Source: Sedimenticola sp.
GTDB lineage: Bacteria; Pseudomonadota; Gammaproteobacteria; Chromatiales; Chromatiaceae
Length of the DNA: 14,793 bases
Direction of reading: 5' to 3'
NCBI GenBank assembly: GCA_027038775.1
Contig: JALWGP010000288.1
Span: 14,122-28,914 of the forward strand
In this document: piece by piece, positions 1 to 9,105 of the stretch
Position numbering within the stretch: the stretch's first letter is position 1
Layout of the letters: every line of letters begins with the position of its first letter
Program-made: the position numbers and the translations under genes
The notes under the pieces: generated by a model
The model's input: only the letters and a program-made list of their open reading frames with translations
Database searches by the model: none
Told to the model about the DNA's origin: nothing

Positions 1-1
1 G

Positions 2-1675
2 AGCGAGGCGCTGGCCCGCGAACGGGACTTCGTCGCCGGGCTGCTGAAGAGCGCCCAGGTGGCCATCCTCACTCTGGACCCCCGGGGCCGCATCCGGAGC
101 ATCAACCCCGAGGGAGAGCGCATCACCGGCAGGGAGGCGTCGACGATCGGACGGGAGCACTTCCTCGACCTGCTGGAACAGGACTCACACAGCGAGGAGC
201 TGGCCAGGGCGCTGCGCATGCTGGCACTGGGGGAGCTGCACTCCTACCAGCATGAGAGCCATCTGCGTTCCCTGGACGGCAAATTGCGGACCATCTCCTG
301 GGTCCACTCGCGGCTCTCCGGCTCCGCCTCCGACCGCGACGCGGTCATTCTCTCGGTGGGGCTCGATACCACCAAGCGGAAAGAGGCGGAAACCAGCCTT
401 GCCTGGCTGGCCGATCACGACCCGTTGACCGAACTGATCAACCGCAGGCGGTTCCAGCAGGAGTTCCAGGCCATCCTCTCGCTCACCCTGCGCTACCGGC
501 ACGAGGGTGCACTGCTCTTCTTCGACCTCGACCAGTTCAAGTACGTCAACGACACCAGCGGACACCAGGCGGGGGACGTCATGCTGAAGCTGGTGGCCGG
601 TGCCCTGCGGCAGATCGTGAGGGAGAGCGACCTGCTGGCCCGCCTCGGCGGCGACGAGTTCGCCCTGGTGATGCCGGAGACCGATGCCGCCGGCGCCACG
701 CGCATGGCGAGCCGCATCCTCGACGGCCTGTCACGGATCGAGCTGCCGACACACGGCCACGTCCACCGGATATCGGCCAGCATCGGCATTGCCCTCTTCC
801 CGACCCACGGCAACCGGGTGGAGGACCTCATGGCCCACGCCGATCTCGCCATGTACCAGGCCAAGGAGGTCGGTCGCGGCCGCTGGCACCTCTTCTCCTG
901 GGACGAGCAGAAACGGAAACAGCTCAACGAGGAGGTGTACTGGAAGCAGCAGATCGAACTGGCCTTGCAGGAAGAGCGCTTCTTCCTCGACTTCCAGCCC
1001 ATCATCGAGATCGGGACCCGAAGGATCAGTCACTACGAAGTGCTGATCCGGATGCGCGAACGGGATGGCAGTGTCGCACTGCCTGGTAAGTTCATCCCGG
1101 TGGCCGAGCGCACGGGGCTCATCCACCGCATCGACCACCTGGTGCTCACCCGGGCCATCGAGGTGCTGGCGAGCCATCCCCACACGGACTTCACGCTCTC
1201 GATCAACCTCTCCGGCAAGGTGGTGGACGAACAGGAGTTCCTGCCCCTGCTTCGCAGGCTGCTGGAGCAGAGCGGTATCGATCCGCACCGCCTGCTCATC
1301 GAGATCACCGAGACCGCGGCGCTGGCGGACATCCCTGCCGCGGCGCAGCTGATGTCCAGCGTGCGCGCACTGGGATGCAGGACGGCGCTGGACGACTTCG
1401 GAGCGGGTTTCTCCTCCTTCTTCTACCTGAGGGAGCTGTCACTGGACATGGTCAAGATCGACGGCAGCTTCATTCGCAACCTGCCACGCAGCAGCGAGGA
1501 CCGCATATTCGTCCACGCCATCACCGAAGTGGCACGAGGCCTGGGCAAGCAGACCATCGCGGAATTCGTCGAAGACGAAGAGACCCTTCAAATGCTGCAC
1601 GAACTGCGGGTGGACTACGCCCAGGGGTACCACATCGGCAGGCCCGGCCCCCTGCCAGAAGAAGCCGGCAGCTGA
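2..1675 (+). CDS. PAS-GGDEF-EAL cyclic-di-GMP synthase/phosphodiesterase (5' truncated by window edge)
   Basis: The reading frame is open from base 2, so the GTG at 59 is internal and the real start lies outside the window; 557 residues are visible. Residue numbers here count from base 2. A PAS-like sensor domain covers about 10-125. The GGDEF domain (about 130-300) has an intact GGDEF at 216-220 and an RxxD inhibitory site (R207, D210) exactly five residues before it. The EAL domain (about 310-550) carries EVL instead of EAL at 346-348 but keeps N402, E434, DDFGAG at 464-469, K485 and E521. By family knowledge it could both make and break c-di-GMP in the cytoplasm, with PAS input and product inhibition; which activity dominates cannot be told. 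It ends 13 nt from the convergent trhP, with no clear terminator between them. Confidence 0.93.
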   Translation, partial: SEALARERDFVAGLLKSAQVAILTLDPRGRIRSINPEGERITGREASTIGREHFLDLLEQDSHSEELARALRMLALGELHSYQHESHLRSLDGKLRTISWVHSRLSGSASDRDAVILSVGLDTTKRKEAETSLAWLADHDPLTELINRRRFQQEFQAILSLTLRYRHEGALLFFDLDQFKYVNDTSGHQAGDVMLKLVAGALRQIVRESDLLARLGGDEFALVMPETDAAGATRMASRILDGLSRIELPTHGHVHRISASIGIALFPTHGNRVEDLMAHADLAMYQAKEVGRGRWHLFSWDEQKRKQLNEEVYWKQQIELALQEERFFLDFQPIIEIGTRRISHYEVLIRMRERDGSVALPGKFIPVAERTGLIHRIDHLVLTRAIEVLASHPHTDFTLSINLSGKVVDEQEFLPLLRRLLEQSGIDPHRLLIEITETAALADIPAAAQLMSSVRALGCRTALDDFGAGFSSFFYLRELSLDMVKIDGSFIRNLPRSSEDRIFVHAITEVARGLGKQTIAEFVEDEETLQMLHELRVDYAQGYHIGRPGPLPEEAGS

Positions 1676-1688
1676 CCCGGGGCGTCGC

Positions 1689-3005
<1,317 letters not shown>

Positions 3006-3038
3006 TTTGCGGAAGGCTCGAATGCAGGATCGATCATT

Positions 3039-3055
3039 CTACAAGATCATTGTAG
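3039..3055. repeat. Small inverted repeat abutting the REP cluster
   Basis: CTACAA (3039-3044) and TTGTAG (3050-3055) are perfect inverted arms around a 5-nt loop. The same stretch can also be read as a tandem pair of GATCATT units (3032-3038 and 3045-3051, period 13). It overlaps the first bases of the REP unit and lies 34 nt upstream of the trhP GTG. No function is assigned. Confidence 0.4.
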
Positions 3056-3140
3056 GAGCGGCGCCCCCGCCGCGAACCCGACCCGCAGGAGCGGCGCCCC
3101 CGCCGCGAATGTTCGGATTCGGCCCGGGGCGGGCCTCCTA
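3052..3140. repeat. REP/BIME-like cluster of three extragenic palindromic units
   Basis: Two plus-strand units at 3052-3076 and 3085-3109 are 24/25 identical (the difference is GTAGGAG versus GCAGGAG), with a 33-nt period. Each contains a GCGGCG-CCCC-CGCCGC hairpin and ends in CGCGAA. A third, diverged unit in the opposite orientation reads GTAGGAGGCCCGCC from 3140 leftwards, so the cluster opens with GTAGGAG and closes with CTCCTAC. This is the head-to-tail layout of REP/BIME elements of the GTAGGAGCGGC...GCCGCGA class found in many gammaproteobacteria and often mobilised by RAYT transposases. No RAYT gene is in the window. The cluster lies between the sixA-like stop (3157) and trhP (3005), where it could stabilise the 3' end of the soe operon transcript or attenuate read-through. 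Confidence 0.75.
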
Positions 3141-3156
3141 CGTAAGCTGCGGAAAA

Positions 3157-3678
3157 TCAGTGCCTCCGCCCGGTATACCGGAACTTGCGGAAGAACTTGG
3201 GCTGGTGCAGCCACACCAGCTCCCCCCTGCCGAACTCCACCCCGCTCCAGTCGGATGCGGGAAAGTCCAGGCGCGCCATGGCCGCCGTGGGCATGCGCAC
3301 CCGCCCGCCACAGAAACGGAGCACCAGCTCCGACCAGGTGGGTTCGTGCCCCACCAGCATCACCCGGACGGGCCTTGCCGGCAGCCGGTGGATCAGTTCC
3401 AGCACCCCCTCGGCATCCGCGCCGTAGAGCTCGTCGCTGTACACCACTTCGGGCGACCAGTCGCCGGCGCGCAGGGCCAGGTCTAGGGTGGCACGGGCGC
3501 GCAGGGCGGGGGAGCAGACCACCAGCTCGGGCAGCGGCTGTCCCGAGGCCACCAGCAGCATGCCCATGTTCTGCGCATCCCGTTCACCGCGCAGGGAGAG
3601 CGGACGATCGTGGTCGCTGGCGAAGGGCGCGTCCCAGTCGGACTTGCCGTGGCGGAAGAGGATCAGTTTTCGGCTCAT
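3157..3678 (-). CDS. SixA-like phosphohistidine phosphatase (histidine phosphatase superfamily)
   Basis: This 173-residue protein has the RHG catalytic motif (R9-H10-G11 in LFRHGKSDW), the conserved SPALRARAT block (about 56-64) and a second catalytic His (H111) in LVGHEPTWSEL. That is the SixA-type branch of the superfamily, which removes phosphate from phosphohistidine; E. coli SixA acts on the phosphotransferase protein NPr. It is slightly longer than E. coli SixA. Its ATG overlaps the soeC stop as ATGA (3675-3678), so it is the fourth, probably translationally coupled, gene of the soe operon. There is no signal peptide, so it should be cytoplasmic. The actual substrate is unknown, and the link to sulfite oxidation rests only on gene order. 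Confidence 0.85.
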   Translation of the reverse strand: MSRKLILFRHGKSDWDAPFASDHDRPLSLRGERDAQNMGMLLVASGQPLPELVVCSPALRARATLDLALRAGDWSPEVVYSDELYGADAEGVLELIHRLPARPVRVMLVGHEPTWSELVLRFCGGRVRMPTAAMARLDFPASDWSGVEFGRGELVWLHQPKFFRKFRYTGRRH

Positions 3679-4655
3679 GCCATGGACTGGTAGTAGAGGT
3701 TCTGGGGATGCTTGGCCTCAGCGAAAAAATACCACCGTTCCGCCACCAGGCCCAGGTACTGGGCGGCAAAGGCGGCCACCGGCAGCCCCGGCGAGGCGAG
3801 CCAGTAGGAGGCCGCCAGCAGCAACAGGGGCACCACGAAGACCATCACCAGGAAGAAGAGCCGCACCAGGGCCACGGTGGTGTGCGAAGCGCCGTGGAAG
3901 AACTCACGCGTGTTGAAGGAACCGCCCATGAACCCCTGGGACTTCTGCTCGATGCGGTTGTGGCGAATGCCGATGGCGGTTTCCAGGGTGCTCTTGTGCA
4001 CCAGGCGGGCGTTGCGCCGCAGGGAGAGCAATCGGCTCACGCCCGCGGCCAGGGTGAAGACCACCGCCCAGGCCCCGAAAAAGCCCACCAGGTCCACCCC
4101 GCTCCAGGCAGAAAAGGCGGCGGCCAGCATGAAGCCGGAAGCGATGCCGAAAAGGGTGAAGTTGACCAGCGTGAAGGGCGAGTGCCACTCCTCGATAAAC
4201 TGGATGCTGGCGTAGATCATGGCGGTGCAGCCGAACAGCGCAAAGGCGGCCAGCGCACCCAGCACCCCGGTGAGCAGGGTGGCGTCCACCGGGATCACCC
4301 CCTTGATGCGGAACAGGGGCTGAGTCCATCCCAGCCAGTGGATCACACCGTAGAGGAACACCAGGAACATGAACACCGGCAGCACGATCACCTCGCGCGA
4401 GAGCCAGGAGGTGCGCCACTGGCTGGCCGCGCGCCAGGCGCGCTCGGGACGCCCCAGGTGGAAGATCGAGGCGACCAGGCCGGCCACCAGGAAGGCCAGG
4501 CTGAGCGCGCTCCCCACGGCATAGAAGCGCACGCTGTCCTGGGGCTGGAGCAGGTTTGCCAGGGAGTAGACCTGCCCGGTGACCAGTGCCAGGAAGAGCC
4601 CCTGGCCCACGCCGATGAGGGTGGTGAGGAAGATGACGGAGAAGGCTGGGTGCAT
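3675..4655 (-). CDS. soeC: Membrane anchor subunit of sulfite:quinone dehydrogenase (SoeC, DmsC/NrfD family)
   Basis: The 326-residue integral membrane protein has about eight hydrophobic helices, the first in HPAFSVIFLTTLIGVGQGLF and the last near LPVAAFAAQYLGLVAERWYF. The conserved DmsC segment HLGRPERAW...SWLSREV follows helix 2. Family role: it anchors the cytoplasmic catalytic and iron-sulfur subunits and passes electrons to quinone. The ATG at 4655 is preferred over an upstream in-frame TTG at 4679, because AGGA lies 9 nt before it and DmsC-family proteins begin MHPAFS. The gene starts 31 nt after the soeB stop and ends in an ATGA overlap with the sixA-like gene. Assignment as SoeC rather than the anchor of another molybdoenzyme rests on soeA and on the sulfur context. 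Confidence 0.85.
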   Translation of the reverse strand: MHPAFSVIFLTTLIGVGQGLFLALVTGQVYSLANLLQPQDSVRFYAVGSALSLAFLVAGLVASIFHLGRPERAWRAASQWRTSWLSREVIVLPVFMFLVFLYGVIHWLGWTQPLFRIKGVIPVDATLLTGVLGALAAFALFGCTAMIYASIQFIEEWHSPFTLVNFTLFGIASGFMLAAAFSAWSGVDLVGFFGAWAVVFTLAAGVSRLLSLRRNARLVHKSTLETAIGIRHNRIEQKSQGFMGGSFNTREFFHGASHTTVALVRLFFLVMVFVVPLLLLAASYWLASPGLPVAAFAAQYLGLVAERWYFFAEAKHPQNLYYQSMA

Positions 4656-4686
4656 GGGTATCGATCCTGAGTCTGTCAAACCAACA

Positions 4687-5409
4687 TCAGAAGGCCACGT
4701 CGTCCAGGGTCTCGCCCTCGGCGGCCGGCAGCGGGCCCTCCTTGCGCAGCGGGTTGTCGGCCCGCACCAGCTCGTCCTCGAAGATCTGGATGCGGGTCTT
4801 GCGCCGCGGCAGGTAATGGTTGGCCGGCTTGGTGCCCCACTCCGGCATCAGCTGGTAGCCGCCGTTCTCGCGGATGGCCAGCGACACCTCCGAGTCGGGG
4901 TCGTGCACGTCGCCGAAGAGTCGCGCGCTGGTGGGACAGGCCAACACGCAGGCGGGCTTGCGCTCGGCCTCGGGCAGGGACTCGTCGGTGATGCGGTCGA
5001 TGCAGAGGGTGCACTTCTTCATCACCTTCTGGTGCTCGTCCAGCTCGCGCATGCCGTAGGGGCAGGCCCAGGAGCAGTACTTGCAGCCGATGCACTTGTC
5101 GTAGTCCACCAGCACCACGCCGTTGTCCTCGCGCTTGTAGGAGGCGCCGGTGGGACAGACGGGCACGCAGGGCGGCTCCTCGCAGTGGAGGCAGCTCTTG
5201 GGAAAGTGGACCGTCTCGGTCCGCGGAAACTCGCCGATCTCGAAGGTCTGCACCCGGTTAAAGAAGGTGCCGGTGGGGTCCTTGTCGTACGGGCGGTGGT
5301 CGGTGAGCGGGCCCGCCCAACCCGAGGTCTGCCACTCCTTGCAGGAGGTGACGCAGGCGTGACAGCCCACGCAGACGTTGAGATCGATCACCAGTGCCAG
5401 CTGGGTCAT
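4687..5409 (-). CDS. soeB: Iron-sulfur subunit of sulfite:quinone dehydrogenase (SoeB, DmsB family)
   Basis: This 240-residue ferredoxin-like protein has four cysteine groups: C13-x2-C16-x2-C19-x3-C23, then SCLHCEEPPCVPVCP, CIGCKYCSWACPYG, and CTLC...ACVLACPTS. Together they provide ligands for four [4Fe-4S] clusters, as in DmsB. It should relay electrons from the molybdenum site in SoeA to the membrane subunit SoeC, on the cytoplasmic face. The ATG at 5409 is chosen because a GGAGGGG Shine-Dalgarno precedes it and the family begins at this residue; an in-frame extension to 5460 would lie inside the soeA coding end. The start overlaps the soeA stop as ATGA (5406-5409), implying translational coupling and fixed stoichiometry. 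Confidence 0.9.
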   Translation of the reverse strand: MTQLALVIDLNVCVGCHACVTSCKEWQTSGWAGPLTDHRPYDKDPTGTFFNRVQTFEIGEFPRTETVHFPKSCLHCEEPPCVPVCPTGASYKREDNGVVLVDYDKCIGCKYCSWACPYGMRELDEHQKVMKKCTLCIDRITDESLPEAERKPACVLACPTSARLFGDVHDPDSEVSLAIRENGGYQLMPEWGTKPANHYLPRRKTRIQIFEDELVRADNPLRKEGPLPAAEGETLDDVAF

Positions 5410-8318
5410 TTTCCCCTCCCGAAGATCCGGCCGAACTTCCCGGCCACGTAGTCCTGCCATTTCGGCCGACGATGGGTCTGCCCCGGCAGCGGCTTCTGCG
5501 CCTTGAACTGGGGCCAGCTCTGCTCCGGCTCCTCGTCACCTGCTTTGCAGATCCGCACCCGCACGTCGAACCAGGCCGCCTGGCCGGTGACGGGATCGGA
5601 GTTGGAGAGATGCTCGCCCGACTCGCAGGGGGGCAGCTCTTCCGAGATGAGGTGGTTGAGCAGGAACCCCTTCTGCGACTCGTTGGCGCGCGGGGTCAGG
5701 CCCCAGGCGCCCGCCGCCTTGCCGATGGCGTTCCAGGTCCAGACGGTGCCCGGCTCCACGGCGTTGGAGAAGCGCGCCATGCAACGCACCTTGCCGTGGG
5801 GCGACTCCACCCAGATCCAGTCGCCGTCCCCGAAGCCGTTGGCCCGGCCCACCTCCGGGTTGACGAAGAGGTAGTTGTGGGTGTGGATCTGGCGCAGCCA
5901 GGCGTTCTGGCTGTCCCAGGAGTGGTACATGGCCATGGGCCGCTGGGTGAGGGCGTTCAGCGGATAGGCCTGGGTGTCCACCAGCCGCGACTCCAGGGTC
6001 TCGTGGTAAAAGGGCAGCGGATCGAAGTACTGCTCGATGCGCTTGCGCAGCCGCTCCGGCGGCTGCTTTCCCGGCCGCTTGCCCTGGGCGGCGAGACGGA
6101 ACTTCTGCAGCACCTCCGAGTAGAGGTGCAGGGTGATGGGCTCGGCGTATCGGGTCATGCCGTGGGCCCGGGCCCACTCCAGGTAGCCCCGGTTCCAGTT
6201 GCGCATGTACTGGTAGGAGCGCGGCAGCTCGTAGTGGAAGACGCAGTTGTTCTTGGCGTACATCTCCCACTGGCGCGGATTGGGCTCGCCCTTGAGGAAC
6301 TTCTCGCCCCCCTTGCCCCGCCATCCGGCGAGGAAGCCGATGCCCGAGCCCGGCGAGGTCTCGTAGTTGACGATGAAATCGGGGTAATCGCGGAACTTGC
6401 GGCTGCCATCCTCGTGAACGAAGGCGGGCAACTTCAGGCGCGAACCCAGCTCGATGAGCACCTCCTGGAAGGGCTTGCACTCGCCCGTGGGTTCCACCAC
6501 CGGGATGCGCACCGCGTCCACCGGCCCCGAGTACTCGGAAATGGGCCGGTCCAGCATGGACATGGCGTCATGCCGCTCGAGATAGGTGGTATCGGGCAGC
6601 ACCAGGTCGGCGAAGGCCACCGTCTCCGAGGCAAAAGCGTCGGCGACGATGAGGAAAGGGATCCGGTACTCGCCGTTTTCGTCCTTGTCGGTGAGCATCT
6701 TCCGGATCTCGCTGGTGTGCATGGACGAGTTCCAGGCCATGTTGGCCATGAACAACATCAGGGTGTCGATACGGTAGGGATCACCCCGCCAGGCGTTGGT
6801 GATGACGTTGTGCATCAGGCCGTGCACCGAGAGGGGATACTCCCAGGAAAAGGCCTTGTCGATGCGCACCGGCTCGCCGGCCTCGTCCACGAAGAGATCG
6901 TCCGGGCTCGCCGGCCAGCCCAGGGGCATGCCGTTGAGGGGCGTCTCCGGCTGCACGTCCTCCGGCCCCTTCGGCGGCTTGGGACAGGGCGGAATGGGCC
7001 GTGGGAAAGGGGCCTTGTGGCGGAAACCGCCGGGGCGGTCGATCGTGCCCAGCAGGGTCATGAGGATCCCCAGGGCGCGGATGGCGTGGAAGCCGTTGGA
7101 GTGGGCCGCCAGCCCGCGCATGGCGTGGAACGCCACGGGATTACCAGTGACGGTGTCGTGGTCGTTGTCCCAGCAGTCGGTCCACTGGATGGGCAGTTCG
7201 ATCTTCTGGTCACGGGCGGTGACCCCCATCTCGTGGGCCAGGCGGCGGATGGTCTCGGCGGGAATGCCGGTGATCCCCTCTGCCCACTCGGGCGTGTAGT
7301 CGTCCACGCGCTCCTTGAGCAGCTGGAAGGCGGGCTTCACCGGGGTGCCGTCGTCGAGCACGAACTCGCCCAGCAGGCGCGGGTCGCAGCCGGGCGTGTG
7401 GGTGCCCATGGCCACGTTGAGCTCGCGATCCCACCAGAGCTTGTTCTGGGGGTCGAAGCAGCCCTCCTCCACGTGCATCTCCACCCGCTGGAAGAGGCCG
7501 TGGTCGTCGCGACCGGGGTCGTCAACCACCAGCTCCGCGGCATTGGTGTACTGCACCAGGAAATCGCGGTCGTAGAGCCCCTGCTTGATCAGCTCGTGGA
7601 CGATGGCCAGCAGCAGGGCGCCGTCGGTACCCGGCCGGATGGGCACCCACTCGTCGGCAATGGCCGAGTAGCCGGTGCGGATGGGGTTGATGGAGATGAA
7701 GCGTCCGCCGCGCCGCTTGAACCTGGAGATGGCGATCTTAAGCGGGTTGGAGTCGTGGTCCTCGGCGGTACCGATCATGACGAAGAGCTTGGCCCGCTCC
7801 AGGTCGGGGCCGCCGAACTCCCAGAAGGAGCCCCCGATGGTGTAGATAAGCCCCGCCGCCATGTTCACCGAACAGAAGCCGCCATGGGCGGCGTAATTGG
7901 GGGTGCCGAACTGCTTGGAGAAAAGGCCGGTCAGCGCCTGCATCTGGTCGCGACCGGTGAAAAGGGCAAACTTCTTGGGATCGGTCCCGCGGATCTTCGA
8001 CAGCCGCTCCTCCATGATCTGGAAGGCACGCTCCCAGGAGATCTCCTCGAATTCCGACTCACCCCGCTCGGCCCCCTCCCTGCGCAGCAGGGGTTTGGTG
8101 AGGCGCGCCGGCGAGTACTGTTTCATGATACCCGAGGCGCCCTTGGCGCAGATCACCCCCTGGTTGTGGGGATGCTCGGGGTTACCCTCGATGTGGCGCA
8201 CTTCGCCGTCGCGCAGCGTGACGCGGATGCCACAGCGGCAGGCGCACATGTAGCAGGTGGTGTTCTTGATCTCCACCCGGCCGACGGCGCGGTCGGAGTA
8301 GTCGACGGGATCCAGCAT
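5406..8318 (-). CDS. soeA: Molybdopterin catalytic subunit of cytoplasmic sulfite dehydrogenase (SoeA)
   Basis: The 970-residue protein is a DMSO-reductase-family molybdoenzyme. The N-terminal [4Fe-4S] ligands are C22, C25, C29 and C57, followed by the bis-MGD binding domains. C149 in AHGGFCSVN is a likely molybdenum ligand (inference). There is no twin-arginine signal; the protein starts directly with MLDPVDYSDRAVGR. It should therefore be cytoplasmic, which fits SoeA of Allochromatium vinosum (sulfite to sulfate, electrons to quinone) and argues against the exported DmsA, PsrA or PhsA. Order A-B-C, subunit sizes and the nearby sulfur globule gene support the call. The ATG at 8318 has only a weak CAGG ribosome site. 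A promoter with nested palindromes lies about 30-60 nt upstream. A related thiosulfate or polysulfide reductase cannot be fully excluded. Confidence 0.87.
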   Translation of the reverse strand: MLDPVDYSDRAVGRVEIKNTTCYMCACRCGIRVTLRDGEVRHIEGNPEHPHNQGVICAKGASGIMKQYSPARLTKPLLRREGAERGESEFEEISWERAFQIMEERLSKIRGTDPKKFALFTGRDQMQALTGLFSKQFGTPNYAAHGGFCSVNMAAGLIYTIGGSFWEFGGPDLERAKLFVMIGTAEDHDSNPLKIAISRFKRRGGRFISINPIRTGYSAIADEWVPIRPGTDGALLLAIVHELIKQGLYDRDFLVQYTNAAELVVDDPGRDDHGLFQRVEMHVEEGCFDPQNKLWWDRELNVAMGTHTPGCDPRLLGEFVLDDGTPVKPAFQLLKERVDDYTPEWAEGITGIPAETIRRLAHEMGVTARDQKIELPIQWTDCWDNDHDTVTGNPVAFHAMRGLAAHSNGFHAIRALGILMTLLGTIDRPGGFRHKAPFPRPIPPCPKPPKGPEDVQPETPLNGMPLGWPASPDDLFVDEAGEPVRIDKAFSWEYPLSVHGLMHNVITNAWRGDPYRIDTLMLFMANMAWNSSMHTSEIRKMLTDKDENGEYRIPFLIVADAFASETVAFADLVLPDTTYLERHDAMSMLDRPISEYSGPVDAVRIPVVEPTGECKPFQEVLIELGSRLKLPAFVHEDGSRKFRDYPDFIVNYETSPGSGIGFLAGWRGKGGEKFLKGEPNPRQWEMYAKNNCVFHYELPRSYQYMRNWNRGYLEWARAHGMTRYAEPITLHLYSEVLQKFRLAAQGKRPGKQPPERLRKRIEQYFDPLPFYHETLESRLVDTQAYPLNALTQRPMAMYHSWDSQNAWLRQIHTHNYLFVNPEVGRANGFGDGDWIWVESPHGKVRCMARFSNAVEPGTVWTWNAIGKAAGAWGLTPRANESQKGFLLNHLISEELPPCESGEHLSNSDPVTGQAAWFDVRVRICKAGDEEPEQSWPQFKAQKPLPGQTHRRPKWQDYVAGKFGRIFGRGK

Positions 8319-8343
8319 GGAAGGAGCCTGACAGGGTCTGGAA

Positions 8344-8376
8344 ACAGTCTATTATAATATTAGACTGTCCTAATAT
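8344..8376. promoter_or_regulatory. Nested palindromes over the soe promoter (candidate operator)
   Basis: Two perfect inverted repeats overlap. ACAGTCTA (8344-8351) with TAGACTGT (8361-8368) has 8-bp arms and a 9-nt spacer. ATATTAG (8357-8363) with CTAATAT (8370-8376) has 7-bp arms and a 6-nt spacer. They cover the -10 box and reach into the -35 box of the minus-strand soe promoter, the usual position for a repressor. They do not match the TTGAT-N4-ATCAA box expected for the neighbouring DNR-like regulator. The binding protein is unknown. Confidence 0.55.
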
Positions 8377-8379
8377 AAA
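8351..8379 (-). promoter_or_regulatory. Sigma70-type promoter for soeABC-sixA
   Basis: On the minus strand a perfect -10 TATAAT (8356-8351) is preceded, with a 17-bp spacer, by TTTATA (8379-8374), 4/6 to the -35 consensus. Transcription would begin near 8344, leaving a leader of about 26 nt before the soeA ATG at 8318. It lies in an AT-rich island within GC-rich DNA, in the 94-nt gap between the regulator gene and soeA. Confidence 0.65.
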
Positions 8380-8392
8380 GCCTGAAACAGGC
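8380..8392 (-). terminator. Possible weak terminator after the DNR-like gene
   Basis: GCCTG-TTT-CAGGC on the minus strand is a 5-bp stem with a 3-nt loop, followed by TTTATATT. It is short and overlaps the soe -35 region, so it may only partly end transcription from the regulator gene into soeA. Confidence 0.3.
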
Positions 8393-8412
8393 CCCTTGTT
8401 TCCAGGCGCGGT

Positions 8413-9105
8413 TCAGCAGCCGCAACCCTGCTGCAGCCGCGGCAGATCGAGGATCCTCACCGAGCGGCAGGAGACCTCGATGACGTTCTCCCGCTCCAGC
8501 GTGTGGATGATGCGGGAGAAGGTCTCGGGCGTGAGGTTGAGCAGGGAGGCGGTGTTGGCCTTGGTATCGGGCAGCTCCACCAGGTGGCTGTCGTTGCCCC
8601 GCGCCCTGGACTGCTCGATTTCGCGCAACAGGTAGCCCACCACCCGCTCTCTCGATGTCTGCAGGCAGAGCGCCTCCATCTGGGAGAAGAGATCGCAGAT
8701 GCGGCGGCTCATGCCGTCCAGCAGGTGCTGCTTCAGTCCATCGTCACGCTGGAGCAACTCCAGGAAAACGTCCCGTTCGATGAAGAGCAGCTTCGAATCC
8801 CGGATGGCTTGGGCGTAGAAGGGCCAGGGGTGGCCCGCCAACACCATGGATTCACCAAAACTCTGCCCGGGACTGATGATCTCGACGATCTTCTCGTTGC
8901 CGCGGGAGGAGAGAAAGGCCAGCTTGACCTTGCCTTCCAGGAGAAAGTAGAAGCCCAGGACCCGTTCGCCCTTGGCAAAGATCTGTTCATTCCTCAGGAC
9001 CGAGAGTTCACGAGCCCGCCTGGAAATCAGGTAGAGGGAATCGCCATCCACCCCGGCAAACAGCGACATCCTGGCCAGGGCGCCTGATATAGCGTATGCA
9101 TCCAT
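8413..9105 (-). CDS. Crp/Fnr-family transcriptional regulator, DNR-like
   Basis: The 230-residue protein has an N-terminal cyclic-nucleotide-binding-type beta-barrel (about 15-125), a dimerisation helix (about 125-155) and a winged helix-turn-helix with TPETFSRIIHTLE. The recognition helix carries E194-x-x-S197-R198, the residues FNR uses to read TTGAT half-sites. The N-terminal cysteine cluster of FNR is absent, so it is not an oxygen-sensing FNR. The C-terminal third resembles DNR, which senses nitric oxide through heme; that sensing is inference here. The ATG at 9105 has GAGG 8 nt upstream and is preferred over an in-frame GTG at 9156. The protein ends in GCGC, an unusual double-cysteine tail. 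It lies directly upstream of soeA, same strand, and has a matching binding site in its own upstream region. Confidence 0.85.
   Translation of the reverse strand: MDAYAISGALARMSLFAGVDGDSLYLISRRARELSVLRNEQIFAKGERVLGFYFLLEGKVKLAFLSSRGNEKIVEIISPGQSFGESMVLAGHPWPFYAQAIRDSKLLFIERDVFLELLQRDDGLKQHLLDGMSRRICDLFSQMEALCLQTSRERVVGYLLREIEQSRARGNDSHLVELPDTKANTASLLNLTPETFSRIIHTLERENVIEVSCRSVRILDLPRLQQGCGC

Noticed and set aside
3052..3109. Two near-identical repeats resembling a tiny CRISPR
   Set aside because: Only two direct units, a spacer of about 8 nt, an internal GC palindrome and no cas genes; REP-type elements explain it.
5406..8318. dmsA/psrA/phsA as the identity of the molybdoenzyme
   Set aside because: Those enzymes are normally exported with a twin-arginine signal, which is absent here; the sulfur globule context favours SoeA, though subfamily placement needs a tree.
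5394..8357. A 987-codon open frame on the plus strand opposite soeA
   Set aside because: It is antisense to a clearly conserved molybdoenzyme, has His/Val/Leu/Gly-rich composition with no domain, and is a typical GC-rich codon shadow.
8413..9105. Classical oxygen-sensing FNR
   Set aside because: The N-terminal cysteine cluster needed for the [4Fe-4S] sensor is missing.
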